In this document: in pieces, positions 20,687-33,419 of the stretch
Position numbering within the stretch: the stretch's first letter is position 1
Layout: each line of letters opens with the position of its first letter
Assembly (NCBI RefSeq): GCF_000010125.1
Contig: NC_007350.1
Span: 1,860,001 to 1,924,000, forward strand
Direction: 5' to 3'
Source of the DNA: Staphylococcus saprophyticus subsp. saprophyticus ATCC 15305 = NCTC 7292
GTDB taxonomy: Bacteria; Bacillota; Bacilli; Staphylococcales; Staphylococcaceae
DNA: 64,000 nucleotides
Made by a program: the position numbers and the translations under genes
Notes under the pieces: model-generated
The model's database searches: none
What the model was told of the DNA's origin: nothing
Seen by the model: only the letters and a program-made list of their open reading frames with translations

Positions 20687-20712
20687 ATAGATACTTAAGG
20701 AGGCTTTTCATT

Positions 20713-22035
20713 ATGAATAAAATTGTAGTAGTAGGTGCAGTTGCAGGTGGTGCAACGGTAGCCAGTCAAATTAGAAGACTTGATCAAGAAAGCGAAATTG
20801 TTGTCTTTGAAAAAGATAGAGATATGAGTTTTGCTAATTGTGCCCTGCCTTATTATTTAGGTAACGTGGTAGATTCGCGCAATAAGGTGCTTGAAGCAAC
20901 ACCTGAATCATTTTATGAAGCTAAAAATATTGTTGTCAAACCTTGTCACAAAGTAACATCAATCAATGACACAGAGAATACAATTACTGTCTATGATCGT
21001 ATACAGGATACGTATTTTGAGACACATTATGATACTTTAATATTAAGTCCTGGCTGTAGTGCCAATTCATTAAATTTAGATAGTCCTATTGCGTTTACAT
21101 TAAGAAACATGGAAGATACAGATGCAATTGAAACATTCATCAAAGAAAATCAAGTTAAAAACGCACTTGTCGTAGGTACTGGATATATCGGTCTTGAAAT
21201 TTTAGATAATCTATATGAAAGAGGTATCTCCCCTACACTCATCCATCGTTCAACACATATTAATAAACTAATGGATCAAGACATGAATCAAGCAATCCTC
21301 GATGAAATGGATAAGAGAGATATTCATTATAGATTCAACGAAGAAATTTCAAAAGTTGTGGGCAATGCAGTGCATTTTGAATCTGGTAAAGTTGAAAATT
21401 ATGACCTAATTATCGAAGGCGTTGGTGTTAAACCAAACTCAGAATTTATAAAAAATTCAAACGTTACTTTAGATGATAAAGGCTATATTCCAGTAAACGA
21501 CCAATTTCAAACGAACATTCCAAATATTTATGCACTAGGTGATATCATTACGTCCCATTATCGCCATGTTGATTTAAATGCACACGTTCCTTTAGCTTGG
21601 GGTGCACATCGTGGTGCTAGTGTCATCGCCGAACAATTAGCTGGTGATCACAAGATACACTTTAAAGGTTATTTAGGCTCAAATATCGTAAAATTCTTCG
21701 ATTATACATTTGCTAGTGTCGGTGTATCACCGAAAGAGCTTTCAAATTTTGATTATGCAATGGTCGAAGCAAATCAAGGTGAACATGCCGGTTATTACCC
21801 AGGAAATACCAAGCTGCACTTACGCGTTTACTTTGATAAGACAAATCGACGTATCATTCGTGCTGCAGCAGTAGGTATGAAAGGTGTCGACAAACGTATT
21901 GATGTACTATCAATGGCTATGATGCATAAACTCACTATCGATGAATTAGTTGAATTTGAAGTAGCTTATGCACCACCATACAGTAGACCCAAAGATATTA
22001 TTAATATGATAGGTTATAAAGCACGAAATAAATAA
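20713..22035 (+). CDS. cdr: CoA-disulfide reductase
   Basis: An FAD-dependent NADPH:CoA-disulfide reductase that keeps CoA, the main low-molecular-weight thiol buffer beside bacillithiol in staphylococci, reduced. The 440-residue protein has an N-terminal FAD-binding Rossmann motif ([12 protein letters not shown]). The single catalytic cysteine C43 in [10 protein letters not shown] replaces the CxxC of classical disulfide reductases. A second NAD(P) motif ([10 protein letters not shown]) lies near 156-166, and the FAD motif IYALGDI near 275. Length and Cys43 agree with the characterised S. aureus enzyme. AAGGAGG precedes the ATG. Confidence 0.95.
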
Positions 22036-22043
22036 CTATATAA

Positions 22044-22086
22044 ATAAAAGCCGTACATTTCCTAATGGAATTGTACGGCTTTTATT
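22044..22086. terminator. Bidirectional terminator between cdr and the UPF0344 gene
   Basis: The perfect 15-bp stem AATAAAAGCCGTACA / TGTACGGCTTTTATT has a small inner stem ATTTCC/GGAAT. Confidence 0.92.
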
Positions 22087-22104
22087 ATTGTTATACACTT
22101 ACGT

Positions 22105-22494
22105 TTATAAACCAAACATTTGCGTAATTGGACCCATAGGTAAAATAATACCTATAATCATCGTTAAGATGATTACTACAATCGTCGTCCACATTAAGCC
22201 ATGACTAGGTTGCCCTTTTTTACGTTTAGTAATTGTTACTTCCATTAATGCAACTACAGCCACACCACATATCATTTTCAATGTAAGTAACATGTGCCCA
22301 CCAGCAGCTCCTGATGAAAATGATTGAATCCAAACCCAAAATCCAGAAATTAAGACTAATAGCATAAATAGTCTTAATAGCATATGAATTGGTTTGAAAT
22401 ATGGTGATGCACCTTGTTTTTCTGAAAAATTAAAATAAGCAGCAAAGAACAAGATGATTAATAAAACCCAACTAGCAATATGCATATGTAACAT
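22105..22494 (-). CDS. UPF0344 (YisL/DUF1516) membrane protein
   Basis: A 129-residue protein with four predicted helices (about 4-20, 34-55, 68-86, 100-122). Its sequence ([17 protein letters not shown]..., ending GPITQMFGL) clearly matches the UPF0344 family, which is conserved at this position in staphylococci. Function unknown. It lies between convergent terminators, so it is likely monocistronic. Confidence 0.88.
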   Translation of the reverse strand: MLHMHIASWVLLIILFFAAYFNFSEKQGASPYFKPIHMLLRLFMLLVLISGFWVWIQSFSSGAAGGHMLLTLKMICGVAVVALMEVTITKRKKGQPSHGLMWTTIVVIILTMIIGIILPMGPITQMFGL

Positions 22495-22639
22495 ACTTGA
22501 TTACCCCCACACAATTTTTACTTCAAAAATATATAAAACAGAAGTATGTTGTCCCCTTTTAACTTTGAAGTCAAAAGATTACATCTCTTATCATACTCAA
22601 TATAACTGTACAATTCAAAAAAACTACATTACTAATTTA

Positions 22640-22681
22640 CAAAAAAATAAAACTGGTTAACCCGCCATGGATTAACCAGTT
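22640..22681 (-). terminator. Terminator of the FAH-family gene
   Basis: The stem AACTGGTTAA / TTAACCAGTT is followed by an A-rich flank that reads as a T run on the minus strand. It lies just after the stop at 22697. Confidence 0.8.
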
Positions 22682-22696
22682 AACAATAATCAATGA

Positions 22697-23602
22697 TTAT
22701 TTATCTGCAATAAAGTTAGTTAACGTACCAATATTATCTATTGTTACCTTAATTTCATCACCAGGTTGTAAGAATTGCGGTGGATTCATACCTGCACCAA
22801 CACCCGCTGGTGTGCCAGTCGCAATAATATCTCCTGGATGTAATGCTACATATTTTGAAATTTCTTCGATTAATTCATCAATTTTAAGAATCATTTGACC
22901 TGTATTGCCATCTTGACGAATATCATTGTTAACTTTGGTTACAATATTGACATCTTCTGGCGTAGGTAATTCATCTTTTGTTACAATATATGGTCCTACA
23001 GGGCAACCCCCTGTTAAACTTTTAGATAAGAATGCTTGGTCCTGTGCATTTTGAGCTTTACGGTCTGTTATATCATTAATAATTGTATAACCATAAACAT
23101 AATCTAAAGCGAGACCTTTAGGTATTTTCTCACCAGATTTGCCAATGACAATACCAAGCTCACCTTCATAGTCTAGTTGATCCGTAATATCTTTATGATT
23201 TGGTATCGTGCTATTATCACCAGTTAATGACGAAGCAGCTTTAGTAAAAACATACAAACGTTGTACTTCGTGATTTAACTCATTCGCATGATCTTGATAA
23301 TTACGTCCAAAGGCAATTACATTATTAGTTGGCGTGACTGGTGGTAAAAATTCAATGTCGCTAAACTGAACTTTGTAATCTTCACCTTTACCACTGTCTT
23401 CCGCTGCAACAACCGCTTTACGAACTTGTTCTTGAAAATCTACGACTTGATTTTGTTGAAGACCATTTAATAACGTTTTAGGGTGAAATGAACCTTCAGC
23501 AAAATCTGCAAATACTTTCTTCAAGTCCCATGCAGCTTCTTCACGTTTTACTTTCACACCATATGATGTCTGTCCTTCATGTCTGAATGATAGGAATTTC
23601 AT
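22697..23602 (-). CDS. Fumarylacetoacetate hydrolase family protein
   Basis: A 301-residue FAH-superfamily enzyme. The C-terminal catalytic domain (about 95-298) has [15 protein letters not shown], the metal-ligand acidic residues in [12 protein letters not shown] and the conserved [12 protein letters not shown] ... [16 protein letters not shown] segment. Members act as acylpyruvate hydrolases, oxaloacetate decarboxylases or 2-hydroxyhepta-2,4-diene-1,7-dioate isomerases; the substrate here cannot be assigned. GAGGAG lies upstream of the ATG. No aromatic degradation genes are nearby, which favours a housekeeping role. Confidence 0.9.
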   Translation of the reverse strand: MKFLSFRHEGQTSYGVKVKREEAAWDLKKVFADFAEGSFHPKTLLNGLQQNQVVDFQEQVRKAVVAAEDSGKGEDYKVQFSDIEFLPPVTPTNNVIAFGRNYQDHANELNHEVQRLYVFTKAASSLTGDNSTIPNHKDITDQLDYEGELGIVIGKSGEKIPKGLALDYVYGYTIINDITDRKAQNAQDQAFLSKSLTGGCPVGPYIVTKDELPTPEDVNIVTKVNNDIRQDGNTGQMILKIDELIEEISKYVALHPGDIIATGTPAGVGAGMNPPQFLQPGDEIKVTIDNIGTLTNFIADK

Positions 23603-23719
23603 TCATTATCAGCTCCTCATCTATATCTTATTTCATATTATAACTATATTTACCACTAAATAACAAATATATAACTAGTATAAGCCAAAAATTCAGACCT
23701 TTTACCTAAACTAAAACGA

Positions 23720-24856
23720 TTACTTCAAATATGTGACTTTTCGCCATAACCATTCTATTGGACCTTTACTGAATTTTTTCAAATAAAAATAGCAACCAAT
23801 GACTTGTAAGCTATAAAAAATGATAACAATGAGATAGGATTGATATAATGGCAACTTGTTATATAACCCTAAGCCAAAGCCCATAAAAATAAATGTAAAC
23901 ATGATACTTTGAGTAATATAAACCGATAAGCTCAATTTACCGGGATACTTAAATATACGCATGATTTGTGCACCATGAACACTTTGACATAAATATACTA
24001 TGAGTATAATATACCCTGCAGATACAATCGGGCCACCTACAGCATTGATAACAGCGAATGAACCATTATCATAATCAATAGCAAAAGGCATTTTAATACA
24101 ATAGCCTAAAATAGCTATTAAACTCCCCCATTTCAAAAAGGATGAGCTTTTTGTTCGAATAAGTTCAATTAAATTCATCTTATATGCAGCAATACCGAAA
24201 AGGGCATAAGGTAAAAATTCCAGAAATGCAGATCCCATTAAAATATCCAACATACTATATAGATTCTCAAGAACGTTCAACTTTAAAAATGAATCATAGT
24301 GTCCATTCTGTTTAACATCGATAAATTGTTGCAGAGATATACCTAGATAGTTATTTTTCTCATAAACACCTTGCGTATAATTTAAAATGGCAAAAGGCAC
24401 CACAAAGATAAGGATTTTAAACACAAATAAAATACTAGCTATTTTAATTAGCTTTTGGGCTTTCATTTTAATAAACAGTACTGCGAATAGCCCTGTAAAT
24501 GCATAACCAAATAGGATATCACCTGAAAAGATAAACATACCGTGAATTACACCGATGACTAATAAAAAGCTAAGTCTTCTGTAGATCATTGGATAAAATC
24601 GAACTTTTCTGATTCGACTATGCTCAAACATCATACCAAGTCCATACCCAAATAAAAAAGTGAATATCGGATAAAATGAACCTATAACAAACAGTGTAAT
24701 CAAATGGAGTAATACAGCATTAAAGCCTTTTACTGTCTGAGACATTGAAGCCATCTCGTACGGAAGACTAAAAACTAAAATATTCATTAAAATAATGCCG
24801 AAAAGACTTATTCCTCGCAAAGCATCTAATTCAAACATTCTTTGTTTCACAGGCAC
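23720..24856 (-). CDS. DUF418 family membrane protein
   Basis: A 378-residue polytopic protein (about ten helices). It has the N-terminal motif ELDALRGISLFGIILMNI and a C-terminal DUF418-type region (GKLSLSVYITQSIM ... GPIEWLWRKVTY). Function unknown; the family resembles acyltransferase_3 membrane domains. The start is GTG at 24856, with AAGGAG overlapping the addA stop codon 16 bases upstream. This tight spacing suggests translational coupling to addBA, although a role in recombination is not implied. Confidence 0.85.
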   Translation of the reverse strand: MPVKQRMFELDALRGISLFGIILMNILVFSLPYEMASMSQTVKGFNAVLLHLITLFVIGSFYPIFTFLFGYGLGMMFEHSRIRKVRFYPMIYRRLSFLLVIGVIHGMFIFSGDILFGYAFTGLFAVLFIKMKAQKLIKIASILFVFKILIFVVPFAILNYTQGVYEKNNYLGISLQQFIDVKQNGHYDSFLKLNVLENLYSMLDILMGSAFLEFLPYALFGIAAYKMNLIELIRTKSSSFLKWGSLIAILGYCIKMPFAIDYDNGSFAVINAVGGPIVSAGYIILIVYLCQSVHGAQIMRIFKYPGKLSLSVYITQSIMFTFIFMGFGLGLYNKLPLYQSYLIVIIFYSLQVIGCYFYLKKFSKGPIEWLWRKVTYLK

Positions 24857-24871
24857 GTGTAACGCTCCTTT

Positions 24872-27800
24872 TTATCCTTCTATAGATAACTGACCAAATT
24901 TAAAGAAATACAAGAATCCTTTCACATCGGTCTTCAATATTGTTTCTAATGTATTACGATAATGATTCATTTGAACCTTATAGCGTTCTCTCAATTGAGC
25001 ACCAATCTCTTCATCTGACATATTTCTTCGTCTATTAAAGGCATCCGTCTTATAATCTACAAAATAATATTGTCCCTCTTTCACAAATATAAGGTCAATC
25101 ATCCCTTGAATAATTGAAGCATCTTCTTCACTATGCTTGTTATGGTCAACCTCATTTTGATTAACAACAAATGGCAACTCGCGATATATTTCGTCACTTT
25201 CAGCAATTAATTGATACAAGTCACTTGCTATAAAATTGTAGATATCATCAAATCGGATATCTTGTTTGGCATCTTCAGGAATAATATGTTGCGCTATCAG
25301 ATGATCTACGAGACGGTTTACATCTTCTTCGGTTAATCTATCCTTATTAAAAGGTAAGTGTTGCATAACTGTATGCATTAATGTACCTATTTCATTCGCT
25401 TTTCTTTGCTTACTACGGCTTAAAAATGCCGGTCTCTCATATGAAGTAGAACCAATACGATATTGTCTAACTCTATCATAGTTCGTATCTGATTGTTCCG
25501 TCTCATGCTGACGCTTCAACTCCGAAACCGATTGCTTTGAGGGCTTTTCTATAGCTGATTGATATGGATATTCATAGCTTAATTGATTATGAATTTGAGC
25601 TTGAAGTGCTTCATTTTTCGAATGATTCATTTCTATATCTGCTACCGTGCGCTGTTCGCTTACATCAGTGACTGTTTCTGACGCAATATCTTCATAAAAA
25701 TCAGTGTTTAATTGTACATATGGTCGCATGGCTTGATCAACGTCCTCTATCGTCTGTTCAAAGCGCAACTCATTTGGCAATGATGAAGACTGGTATTTGG
25801 CTAGTATTGGATAAATCATATCAATCGGTCGTTGTGCTGTTATGCGATAACTCACCGGTAAATGGGATTCCGATACGGATACTTGTTCAAACTGTGAAAG
25901 TGTTTTTTCATCTTTAACTCTACCAATTAAAAAAAGTTGTTCTTTTGCTCGTGTTAAAGCAACATAAATGAGTCGCATTTCTTCTGAAACCATCTCTTTT
26001 TCAGCAATCGCTTTATATGTCACTGAAGATAACGACGGATAAGATAAATTACTTTCAACATCATAATACGCCATACCTAAACCATAACTCTGATTTAATA
26101 TAACCGGCCGATGTAAATCATCACGTCTAAACTTACGAGAAAGCCCAGAATATATAACAAATGGAAACTCTAGCCCTTTACTGCTATGAATTGTCATCAT
26201 TCTAACAACATCATCGTTCGGTCCGACTATATTCTCTTCACCAAAATCTTTACCACGTTCAATAAGTTCATCAATAAAACGAATAAATTGATACAATCCA
26301 CGAAAACTTGAGTTTTCAAATTCGACCGCTTTGTTAAATAATCCATATAAATTCGCACGACGACCTTTACCACCAATAATGCCGCTAAAGTACTGTATGA
26401 CGTAGTGATCATTATAAAATTTATCGATGAGTTGATAAACTGGATGACTTTGACTATAGTCTTGATATTGTTCGATATCTTCAAGGAATGACGCAAGTTT
26501 AGCTACTAATTTTTTATTAGCTACATCATTGGCCATGTAATGCTTTATCGATTGATAAAAGTAATCATCGTTTGGGCTAAATACACGTATATTAGATAAC
26601 TCATCCTCAGTAAATTGATAAATAACAGAGCGCATGAGACCGACTAAATAAATATCTTGTAAAGGATTATCTATAGTTCTTAAAAACGATAAAATCAATT
26701 GCACCTCAGTTTGTTCAAAATAGCCTTCCTTGCTGTTCACATGAAATGGGATATTATGATCCTTAAATGCTTGTTGAATTTTACGCGCTTGTCCATATGA
26801 TCTTTCTAAAATCACAATATCTTTATAGCTCGGTTTTCGATATTGTTCCGTTTTAATATCATAAATTTCATGTTGCGACATTATTTTTTCAACTTGCTGT
26901 ACAATATATTCTGCCTCTTGTTCTGACCCATTTAAGTCTGATGATGCATCTTCAATTAACATATTCAACTGTACATCATGTGGTTTATGATCAAACGGCG
27001 CCCCATAATATAACTGTGCTGCATCGTCGTAAACAATTTCTCCAACTGCCTCGTCCATCATATGCTTAAATAAATAATTCGTCGTTGTTAATACTTCTTC
27101 CCTTGATCGAAAGTTCTGAGACAAATCTATACGCATACCATGTTCAGACCCATCGAGCGTAAAACGATTATATTTCCCTATAAAAAGACTTGGGTCTGCT
27201 TGTCTAAATTTATAAATAGACTGTTTCACATCACCAACCATAAACAAATTACCATCCGCTTCGTCGCCACGTTTAATACATGCAATGATTTTTTCTTGCA
27301 CACGATTGGTGTCTTGATATTCATCTACAAGGATTTCCTCAAATTGCTTGCGATACATATCCGCAATTTCTGACGGATTACCGTTTGAATCCATTAAAAT
27401 ACGCAAGGCAAAATGTTCATAATCAGAAAAATCCAGTAAGTTACGACTTCGTTTTTTCTGATTAAATTGTTCAATCACATCTGCTGTAACTTGCGCTAAA
27501 TAAGCGACTCTTGGCGCTAAACGTTGCATATCAGTTTTTAAGTCAGCGGCTTCACGTGAAAAATAATCTTCTTGAACTTTACTCACTAACGCTTTGTAAT
27601 CATCATAATGCTTTTTACCATCATCATAAGCATCGATCATCATTTCATTAGCTTCTTTTATCTTTTTATTTTTTGCAGGAAAACGTGATTCAAATTGATG
27701 TTCAGCAATTTTCTGTGTATTTAACAAGCCACCTTCCATCGCTTCTGCTAAGAAACGGCGTTCTTTATCTAATACAGCGACTTGTTTATCTACTTCTTCC

Positions 27801-28531
27801 AACATCATAAATAAATCGTAACTCTTATTGAGTGCCTCTAACGCAGAATTCATAAATATCATCGCTAAATCATTAAGCAAATTGAATAATGTTTCTTGCT
27901 GTGATTCATCTTCGTATGGTGTTGACAAATGTTGTAGCCAATTTAATGGATTTGGGTTAGCAACACTAAAGTAATACATTTCTTTAATGGTATTCCTTAA
28001 TTGATCATCATTACGGTCAGATGATAATTGCTCTGTTAAATCAATAAAATGAGGATCCAATATATCATAATGACGTTCTAGCACTTCATCGATTGTTTGC
28101 TCTAGTAATAATATATTTTCCGCTTCACTGCTTGTTCTAAAATTAGGATCAATATCTAAGACATCATAATGTTGTTGAATGAGTTTCAAGCAAAAGCTAT
28201 GTAATGTAGATATCTGTGCTTGATGTATTTTGACACGTTGATTTTTCAAATGTGCATTGTCCGGATTTTCAATTGAAGCTTCTTGAATGCGTTGATCTAC
28301 ACGTTGTTTCATTTCACGTGCACTTGCATTTGTAAAAGTAACCACAAGCAATTTATCAACATCAATTTCATCTCTGATAATGCGTTGAATGATGCGTTCA
28401 ACAAGTACTGCTGTTTTACCCGAACCGGCTGCAGCTGCAACAAGAATATCCTGGCCTTTGGCATAGATACTCTTCCATTGGTTATCAGTCCATCGTGTCC
28501 CTGTTGGTTTCACTGGAATGGCATTCATCAT
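24872..28531 (-). CDS. addA: ATP-dependent helicase/nuclease subunit A
   Basis: AddA (RexA) forms with AddB the RecBCD-like enzyme that resects double-strand ends for RecA. The 1219-residue protein carries a UvrD/Rep superfamily 1 helicase: Walker A GSGKT (36-40), then [15 protein letters not shown] and the DEYQDTN box near 400. The later helicase motifs include [12 protein letters not shown] and the [11 protein letters not shown] segment. A C-terminal RecB-family nuclease has YYFVDYKTD near 1155-1162. Start (ATG ATG) overlaps the addB stop by one base. Length is as in S. aureus. Confidence 0.97.
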   Translation of the reverse strand: MMNAIPVKPTGTRWTDNQWKSIYAKGQDILVAAAAGSGKTAVLVERIIQRIIRDEIDVDKLLVVTFTNASAREMKQRVDQRIQEASIENPDNAHLKNQRVKIHQAQISTLHSFCLKLIQQHYDVLDIDPNFRTSSEAENILLLEQTIDEVLERHYDILDPHFIDLTEQLSSDRNDDQLRNTIKEMYYFSVANPNPLNWLQHLSTPYEDESQQETLFNLLNDLAMIFMNSALEALNKSYDLFMMLEEVDKQVAVLDKERRFLAEAMEGGLLNTQKIAEHQFESRFPAKNKKIKEANEMMIDAYDDGKKHYDDYKALVSKVQEDYFSREAADLKTDMQRLAPRVAYLAQVTADVIEQFNQKKRSRNLLDFSDYEHFALRILMDSNGNPSEIADMYRKQFEEILVDEYQDTNRVQEKIIACIKRGDEADGNLFMVGDVKQSIYKFRQADPSLFIGKYNRFTLDGSEHGMRIDLSQNFRSREEVLTTTNYLFKHMMDEAVGEIVYDDAAQLYYGAPFDHKPHDVQLNMLIEDASSDLNGSEQEAEYIVQQVEKIMSQHEIYDIKTEQYRKPSYKDIVILERSYGQARKIQQAFKDHNIPFHVNSKEGYFEQTEVQLILSFLRTIDNPLQDIYLVGLMRSVIYQFTEDELSNIRVFSPNDDYFYQSIKHYMANDVANKKLVAKLASFLEDIEQYQDYSQSHPVYQLIDKFYNDHYVIQYFSGIIGGKGRRANLYGLFNKAVEFENSSFRGLYQFIRFIDELIERGKDFGEENIVGPNDDVVRMMTIHSSKGLEFPFVIYSGLSRKFRRDDLHRPVILNQSYGLGMAYYDVESNLSYPSLSSVTYKAIAEKEMVSEEMRLIYVALTRAKEQLFLIGRVKDEKTLSQFEQVSVSESHLPVSYRITAQRPIDMIYPILAKYQSSSLPNELRFEQTIEDVDQAMRPYVQLNTDFYEDIASETVTDVSEQRTVADIEMNHSKNEALQAQIHNQLSYEYPYQSAIEKPSKQSVSELKRQHETEQSDTNYDRVRQYRIGSTSYERPAFLSRSKQRKANEIGTLMHTVMQHLPFNKDRLTEEDVNRLVDHLIAQHIIPEDAKQDIRFDDIYNFIASDLYQLIAESDEIYRELPFVVNQNEVDHNKHSEEDASIIQGMIDLIFVKEGQYYFVDYKTDAFNRRRNMSDEEIGAQLRERYKVQMNHYRNTLETILKTDVKGFLYFFKFGQLSIEG

Positions 28532-31500
28532 TACTCACCCTCACTTTCTAAATCTACATCTTGGATTGCTTCAAGCGGATTGATTGATTCGTCAACTGTA
28601 CGATATCGTTTACTATCAATCATGCCATCTACATGACAGACTGATTTATAATTACAAAAATCACATGGTAATGTTTGATTATATTTCATTGGTGCAACTT
28701 CGGTATGACCATCCATAATATTTGACGCTGTTTCAATAAAGTTCTGTTTATTATGTTTAATTAATTTATAAATTGTCTGTTCATCGGCAACTTTACTATT
28801 ACTTTTAATTCCGCCATCCTTTTTCAAACCTAATGGTACAATATCGGAATTGTAACTTGGTTCTAATCGTGTATCAAACGCATCTAAGACAGATGTGGCA
28901 CTATTTAATAAACCACTGAGTTTAAACGAATTAATAAATTCGGTGTCTCTTTTATCTTCACTTAATTGATTCCAAGCTAATTTAATACGTGGTTCATGTA
29001 CGTGAAAATATAGTAGACCTCCTGGTTTAGTCATATCTGTTAAACCAAGTCTTGATTTATTTTGCAGAACAATATCCATATAAGTCATCATTTGCATTTG
29101 CAAGCCATAATATACTTTAGTTAAATCTAGTGTACCACTGTACTTAGATGACTTATAATCTATAATATTTACAAAACTTTCATCGCCTTGTTGGTATGTG
29201 TCGATACGGTCGATTTGACCGCGAATATTGATTGGTATACCTTGTTTCGTTTGCAATGGTGTTGCTAATAACTCACTTTGATCTTTAGGTTTTCTTCTAA
29301 AGCTAGCTTCAAAACGTTGTGGTGTAAACTTAGTATGACTTCCTTGGTATTTAAGTGCAGTCAATGTCGTCTCAACAATGGCACCAATGCGTTGCGACAA
29401 ATAGCGATAATACGCCGTTGAATTAAGTAAATTAAATTGAACTTCTGGTAATATTTCACTCAATGCTTCTGTCGTTAGCTTGTGTATTTGTTTTGGATTT
29501 AAATTCTTAAAATCACCATTTACTTTTTCTGAAATGAATTTTAAAACCCGATGAAATATGTCGCCTAAGTCAAAATTTTCTAGTTTATATTTTGTACGTT
29601 CATTAAGTCTTAAACCATGAGAAGCAAAATGTTTAAATGGGCACGCCTGATATCCTTCAAAACGAGACACACTTGCATTAATGGTTGAGCCATATAATGC
29701 TTTGGATAATGATGGATTGAGTTGAACTGTCTGATTATCGTATGTTAAAGCAGAAAGTAAATAGGTTAAACCATCATTTAAGCGCGTATCATTTCTCATC
29801 ACTTGATACGTATCTAACCAAGTTTCAGCTACCAATTCATCATCTAGCCATGCCTTCAAAGATTCAAAAAGCGCAATCTTAGTTTGATGAGGATGTTCCA
29901 TTAACCTTAAAGGCTCTGCTTGATGTTGATGATGAATATTTTGTACTTCTAGATTTGTATACAATTGCTGAATTTGATGTAAGAATGGACTCGGCTCTTT
30001 CACATCACCACTCGCTCCCATCAATGCATATGAAAATGTGACATGCGCACGACTTCTTGTCATAGCAATATAACAAACAAATGCTTCATCCATTTGTAAA
30101 ATATCAGCTGTGGGACTTAATTCGATTGATGACTGCTCTTGGAAATACTTTTTCTCTTCATCTGTAATTAAACTAGATGCAGTCACCGTTTGTGGCAACA
30201 CGCCATCATTAGCCCCTACAAGGTAAACATGTTGTTTATTATCCACTTTCGCTAAATCCATAGTTCCAATACTCACTTGGTCTAATGTCTGAGGAATCAT
30301 AATAAATTCTAGTTGTTCTAATCCAATATCAAAGAGTTCTAAGAAGCGCGTTTTTGACATGCTTTGATCATCAAATACTGTCACTAAATCATCTAGTATT
30401 TGTATAAGACCATTCCATATTTGATCTATCTCTTCGGCTTTTTTATGTTCACCATTAACGTCTAATGTATCTCTATCTGTCATTAATTGACTTGGCAAAT
30501 CAAATGCTTCCATCGCTTCATAAAATGCAGTCGCAAAAGCGATCGCTGTGCTAGCATTATTTATTTTCTCCTCAAATAACATGACTTTTTTCATTACGTC
30601 ATTTTTTAATTGAATGACACGCTCAAAGGTTTCGCGTTCTTCATCTGTTAATGGCTGGCGTTTCAAACCCATTTTTCTAAATTGTTCTATATCAAAGTAT
30701 TTGTCGTCTATCCAACGCTTGCCATATATACCGCGCTCTAATACAAAGTTCTCTAATATATCAATAAGATATTGGCTATCTTTAAATTTTTTAGTTAAAA
30801 TATTTGTTTTAAACAAACGCATTAATGGATCAAATTGCCATCCAGTTTGGATAACTTCTATAAGTGAACGTATCATTTCCATTATTGGATGATGCGTCAT
30901 AGATGACTTCACATCTATGTTGTATGGTATATCGTACTGTGGCAATATAGATTCCATTAAATAAGCATATGATTCGTCTCTATATAAAATAGCAATATCT
31001 TGGAAACGACGACCTTGTTCACGATTTTCTCTTAAGATACGTCGCGCAACTTCGTTAATTTCTTCACGCATGCCAGAAGCTTCTAGAATTTCAACATTAC
31101 CTTCTGTTGGAATAGGCTCAAACTGTAATGCATTGAAATTTTGTTCCAAGTGTTTCAAGTCGTTGTGTATGAATCGCTGCACATCCAAAAACTGTCTGCT
31201 ATGTAATTGTATATTTAAATTATTCGCAATTTCTTCTATATGCGTCAATGATTCAGAGGGTTTTCTAAACAAACTAAAAAGATCTCTATCACCATCAGTC
31301 GTTAATACAATCGTCACCTTTTTCGCATATTTTACTAAACTTTGTATGATTTGATACTCTAATGTTGAAAAGTTGTGGAAACCGTCTATATAAATTTCTG
31401 CGCGTTTAAGCCACTCAGATTGGTCCATCATTTCTATAAACCGCTGCAAACTATCCTCTGTTGATACATATTCACCATTGATTCTATCTTCTAAGTGTTT

Positions 31501-31992
31501 GTATACCAATGCTATATCTTGTAATTTATGCTTTGTTCTCGTTTGTAAATTATTTTCCGCAATATACGTTTCTAATTGTTGTGGCGATACCGCATATTTT
31601 TTAAAATCCTGTATTTGTTCATATAGTTTCTCGCTAAAACCATAATATTTTACCTGTGATTGATATAACCTTAATTCAGACTGATGTTGTTGTATGATGT
31701 CATATATCATCATTTCTGTTCCTGCTTTTGATAATTGTTGTTCCATCAATCCGCCGACTTCTTGAAATACACGATAGCTCAAACGTTCAAAGTGCAATAC
31801 CTCTGTTCTCAAACTACCATTTAATGTTTTGTCGTTTACAAATGCTTGTTCAAGTTGAAACGTATTTTGCGTAGGCGCAATTAATACTATCGGATCTCCT
31901 AATGGATCTTGTTTCATTTTTTCTTTAATTTCTTCAATAATCGCTTTTGATTTCCCAGTACCTGCTCTACCGATATACGCATTTAATTCCAT
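28531..31992 (-). CDS. addB: ATP-dependent helicase/deoxyribonuclease subunit B
   Basis: AddB (RexB) is the second subunit of the AddAB enzyme, with an inactive helicase fold that reads Chi and a nuclease domain. The 1153-residue protein has Walker A GRAGTGKS (8-15) and a C-terminal nuclease motif (NIIDYKSS). The four Fe-S ligands C784, C1110, C1113 and C1119 (C ... CxxCx5C) match the AddB cluster pattern. GGAG lies upstream of the ATG. First gene of addB-addA-DUF418. Confidence 0.97.
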   Translation of the reverse strand: MELNAYIGRAGTGKSKAIIEEIKEKMKQDPLGDPIVLIAPTQNTFQLEQAFVNDKTLNGSLRTEVLHFERLSYRVFQEVGGLMEQQLSKAGTEMMIYDIIQQHQSELRLYQSQVKYYGFSEKLYEQIQDFKKYAVSPQQLETYIAENNLQTRTKHKLQDIALVYKHLEDRINGEYVSTEDSLQRFIEMMDQSEWLKRAEIYIDGFHNFSTLEYQIIQSLVKYAKKVTIVLTTDGDRDLFSLFRKPSESLTHIEEIANNLNIQLHSRQFLDVQRFIHNDLKHLEQNFNALQFEPIPTEGNVEILEASGMREEINEVARRILRENREQGRRFQDIAILYRDESYAYLMESILPQYDIPYNIDVKSSMTHHPIMEMIRSLIEVIQTGWQFDPLMRLFKTNILTKKFKDSQYLIDILENFVLERGIYGKRWIDDKYFDIEQFRKMGLKRQPLTDEERETFERVIQLKNDVMKKVMLFEEKINNASTAIAFATAFYEAMEAFDLPSQLMTDRDTLDVNGEHKKAEEIDQIWNGLIQILDDLVTVFDDQSMSKTRFLELFDIGLEQLEFIMIPQTLDQVSIGTMDLAKVDNKQHVYLVGANDGVLPQTVTASSLITDEEKKYFQEQSSIELSPTADILQMDEAFVCYIAMTRSRAHVTFSYALMGASGDVKEPSPFLHQIQQLYTNLEVQNIHHQHQAEPLRLMEHPHQTKIALFESLKAWLDDELVAETWLDTYQVMRNDTRLNDGLTYLLSALTYDNQTVQLNPSLSKALYGSTINASVSRFEGYQACPFKHFASHGLRLNERTKYKLENFDLGDIFHRVLKFISEKVNGDFKNLNPKQIHKLTTEALSEILPEVQFNLLNSTAYYRYLSQRIGAIVETTLTALKYQGSHTKFTPQRFEASFRRKPKDQSELLATPLQTKQGIPINIRGQIDRIDTYQQGDESFVNIIDYKSSKYSGTLDLTKVYYGLQMQMMTYMDIVLQNKSRLGLTDMTKPGGLLYFHVHEPRIKLAWNQLSEDKRDTEFINSFKLSGLLNSATSVLDAFDTRLEPSYNSDIVPLGLKKDGGIKSNSKVADEQTIYKLIKHNKQNFIETASNIMDGHTEVAPMKYNQTLPCDFCNYKSVCHVDGMIDSKRYRTVDESINPLEAIQDVDLESEGE

Positions 31993-32302
31993 TATCTACG
32001 CCAACTCCTTTGACTCACATTTTAACATATAAAGCTACCTGTTATGACTTCTTACACCTATCATAGTTAATTAATTACCATAAACATTTTACTTATTATA
32101 TACGTCTATAAGCAATGTAGTAATATTTACATATCTACTTACCATTCACTATTTTTTTATTCACTTTATTATAAGACTGTACAAACTTAAAATATAAAAA
32201 ATGAACTGGAAACCTACTTGGTCTCCAGTTCATTTTTAAATTATTGTAATAGACTATGAAATCATCTATTGGTGCGAGCGTTCTATCTCTTACGCAATTT
32301 AT
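31993..32302. other. addB / spsB intergenic region
   Basis: This 310-base AT-rich gap contains no credible gene. It holds the addB leader, with candidate -10 sequences (TATAAT near 32097-32102; TAAAAT with an extended TGT near 32021-32026) but no strong -35. It also holds the spsB terminator. Confidence 0.45.
32196..32237 (-). terminator. Terminator of the spsAB operon
   Basis: The stem AAAAATGAACTGGA / TCCAGTTCATTTTT is extended by ACC/GGT across one mismatch. A T run follows on both strands. Confidence 0.85.
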
Positions 32303-32878
32303 CTACTTTCCATAATCTGTATCAGGATTGAATCCAAATTTCATTTCATTTAGCGGCCAGAAACTGAATGATACCTTACCGACTATTTGATCTTCGTCAA
32401 TTAAACCAAACGAACGACTATCTTTACTTACTTCACGGTTGTCTCCTAACACTAACAACTTACCTTTAGGAATTTTATTCTTTTCATCTACTTGATTGAT
32501 ATCTTTAGTTTCAAAGCTTCCTGTAATGTAATTATATTGTTTATGCTTCTTATTATAATCCAAGTAAGGTTCATCTACTTTTTTACCGTTAACGTACAAT
32601 TCATCTTTCTTGTACTCTACGTTGTCACCTTCTGTACCAATCACACGTTTTACATAATCATTTTCTTTTGTAGCATGGAATACAACAACATTTCCTTTTT
32701 CAATGCCGCTTAAATTTTTAGAAAATAAATTTACAATCACACGTTCTCCATCTTTCAATGTCGGATCCATAGAGTCACCTTTAACTGTATACGGTTTAGC
32801 CACAAAGTTAACAATCAGCAATACTAATGCAACTGCTACTACAATGGATACAATCCATTCGATTATCTCTTTTCTCAA
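32303..32878 (-). CDS. spsB: Type I signal peptidase, active
   Basis: Membrane-anchored leader peptidase that cleaves Sec and Tat signal peptides on the outer face of the membrane; essential in S. aureus. The 191-residue protein has one N-terminal helix (about 7-27), catalytic Ser36 in GDSMDPT and catalytic Lys77 in YVKRVIG. The C-terminal box GDNREVSKDSR follows. The start codon is TTG with GAGGTG upstream. It follows the inactive homologue spsA by 18 bases, in one operon. Confidence 0.97.
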   Translation of the reverse strand: MRKEIIEWIVSIVVAVALVLLIVNFVAKPYTVKGDSMDPTLKDGERVIVNLFSKNLSGIEKGNVVVFHATKENDYVKRVIGTEGDNVEYKKDELYVNGKKVDEPYLDYNKKHKQYNYITGSFETKDINQVDEKNKIPKGKLLVLGDNREVSKDSRSFGLIDEDQIVGKVSFSFWPLNEMKFGFNPDTDYGK

Positions 32879-32896
32879 TTTTTACACCTCGTCTAT

Positions 32897-33415
32897 TTAA
32901 TTGAAGTCTACCGTGAATTTTTTAAATGGGTAATATCTCATACTAACATTACCGATAATATCTTCTTTCTTAATATAGCCCAATATCCTAGAATCATGCT
33001 TATTCGTACGTTGATCATTGAGCACAAAATAAGCATTTGGTGGTATGATATCACTTTCAGAATTTTTTATATCCCTAAGTGATAAATTTTCTATGCTGTT
33101 TTGGGTAAAAGGTTCATCAACTTGCCTATCATCTCTAATAAGCTTACCGCCTTTAAAAGCAATCGACTGCCCAGGCTTGCCAATAATTCTACTATATTGG
33201 ATATCATCACCATTACGATACATTATAATATCATTATTATCTAACAAATCAAATGTTGGTTTTATTTTATTTACAAATATACGATCATTTTCCTTTAGAT
33301 TCGGAGACATTGTATTATCTTTCACCACTGAACCAGTAATAACAAAAGCTTGAATCAACAGTACTATAATAATCGCAATTATAATTGAAATCAAATGTTT
33401 TAATATTTTTCGCAA
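32897..33415 (-). CDS. spsA: Inactive type I signal peptidase homologue
   Basis: A 172-residue SpsB homologue with the same N-terminal helix and fold (VLNDQRTNKHDSR matches box E). The catalytic Ser is replaced by Thr (T35 in DNTMSPN) and the catalytic Lys by Ser (S75 in QYSRIIG), so it should not cleave signal peptides. This is the known state of staphylococcal SpsA. The start codon is TTG; its ribosome binding site GGAGGAG lies within the last codons of the upstream VTT gene, so it is translationally coupled to it. Confidence 0.93.
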   Translation of the reverse strand: MRKILKHLISIIIAIIIVLLIQAFVITGSVVKDNTMSPNLKENDRIFVNKIKPTFDLLDNNDIIMYRNGDDIQYSRIIGKPGQSIAFKGGKLIRDDRQVDEPFTQNSIENLSLRDIKNSESDIIPPNAYFVLNDQRTNKHDSRILGYIKKEDIIGNVSMRYYPFKKFTVDFN

Positions 33416-33419
33416 GTTG

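Noticed and set aside
22651..22681. AdcR-like sequence TTAACCAGTTAA
   Set aside because: It is the arm of the terminator of the FAH-family gene, not a promoter-proximal site.
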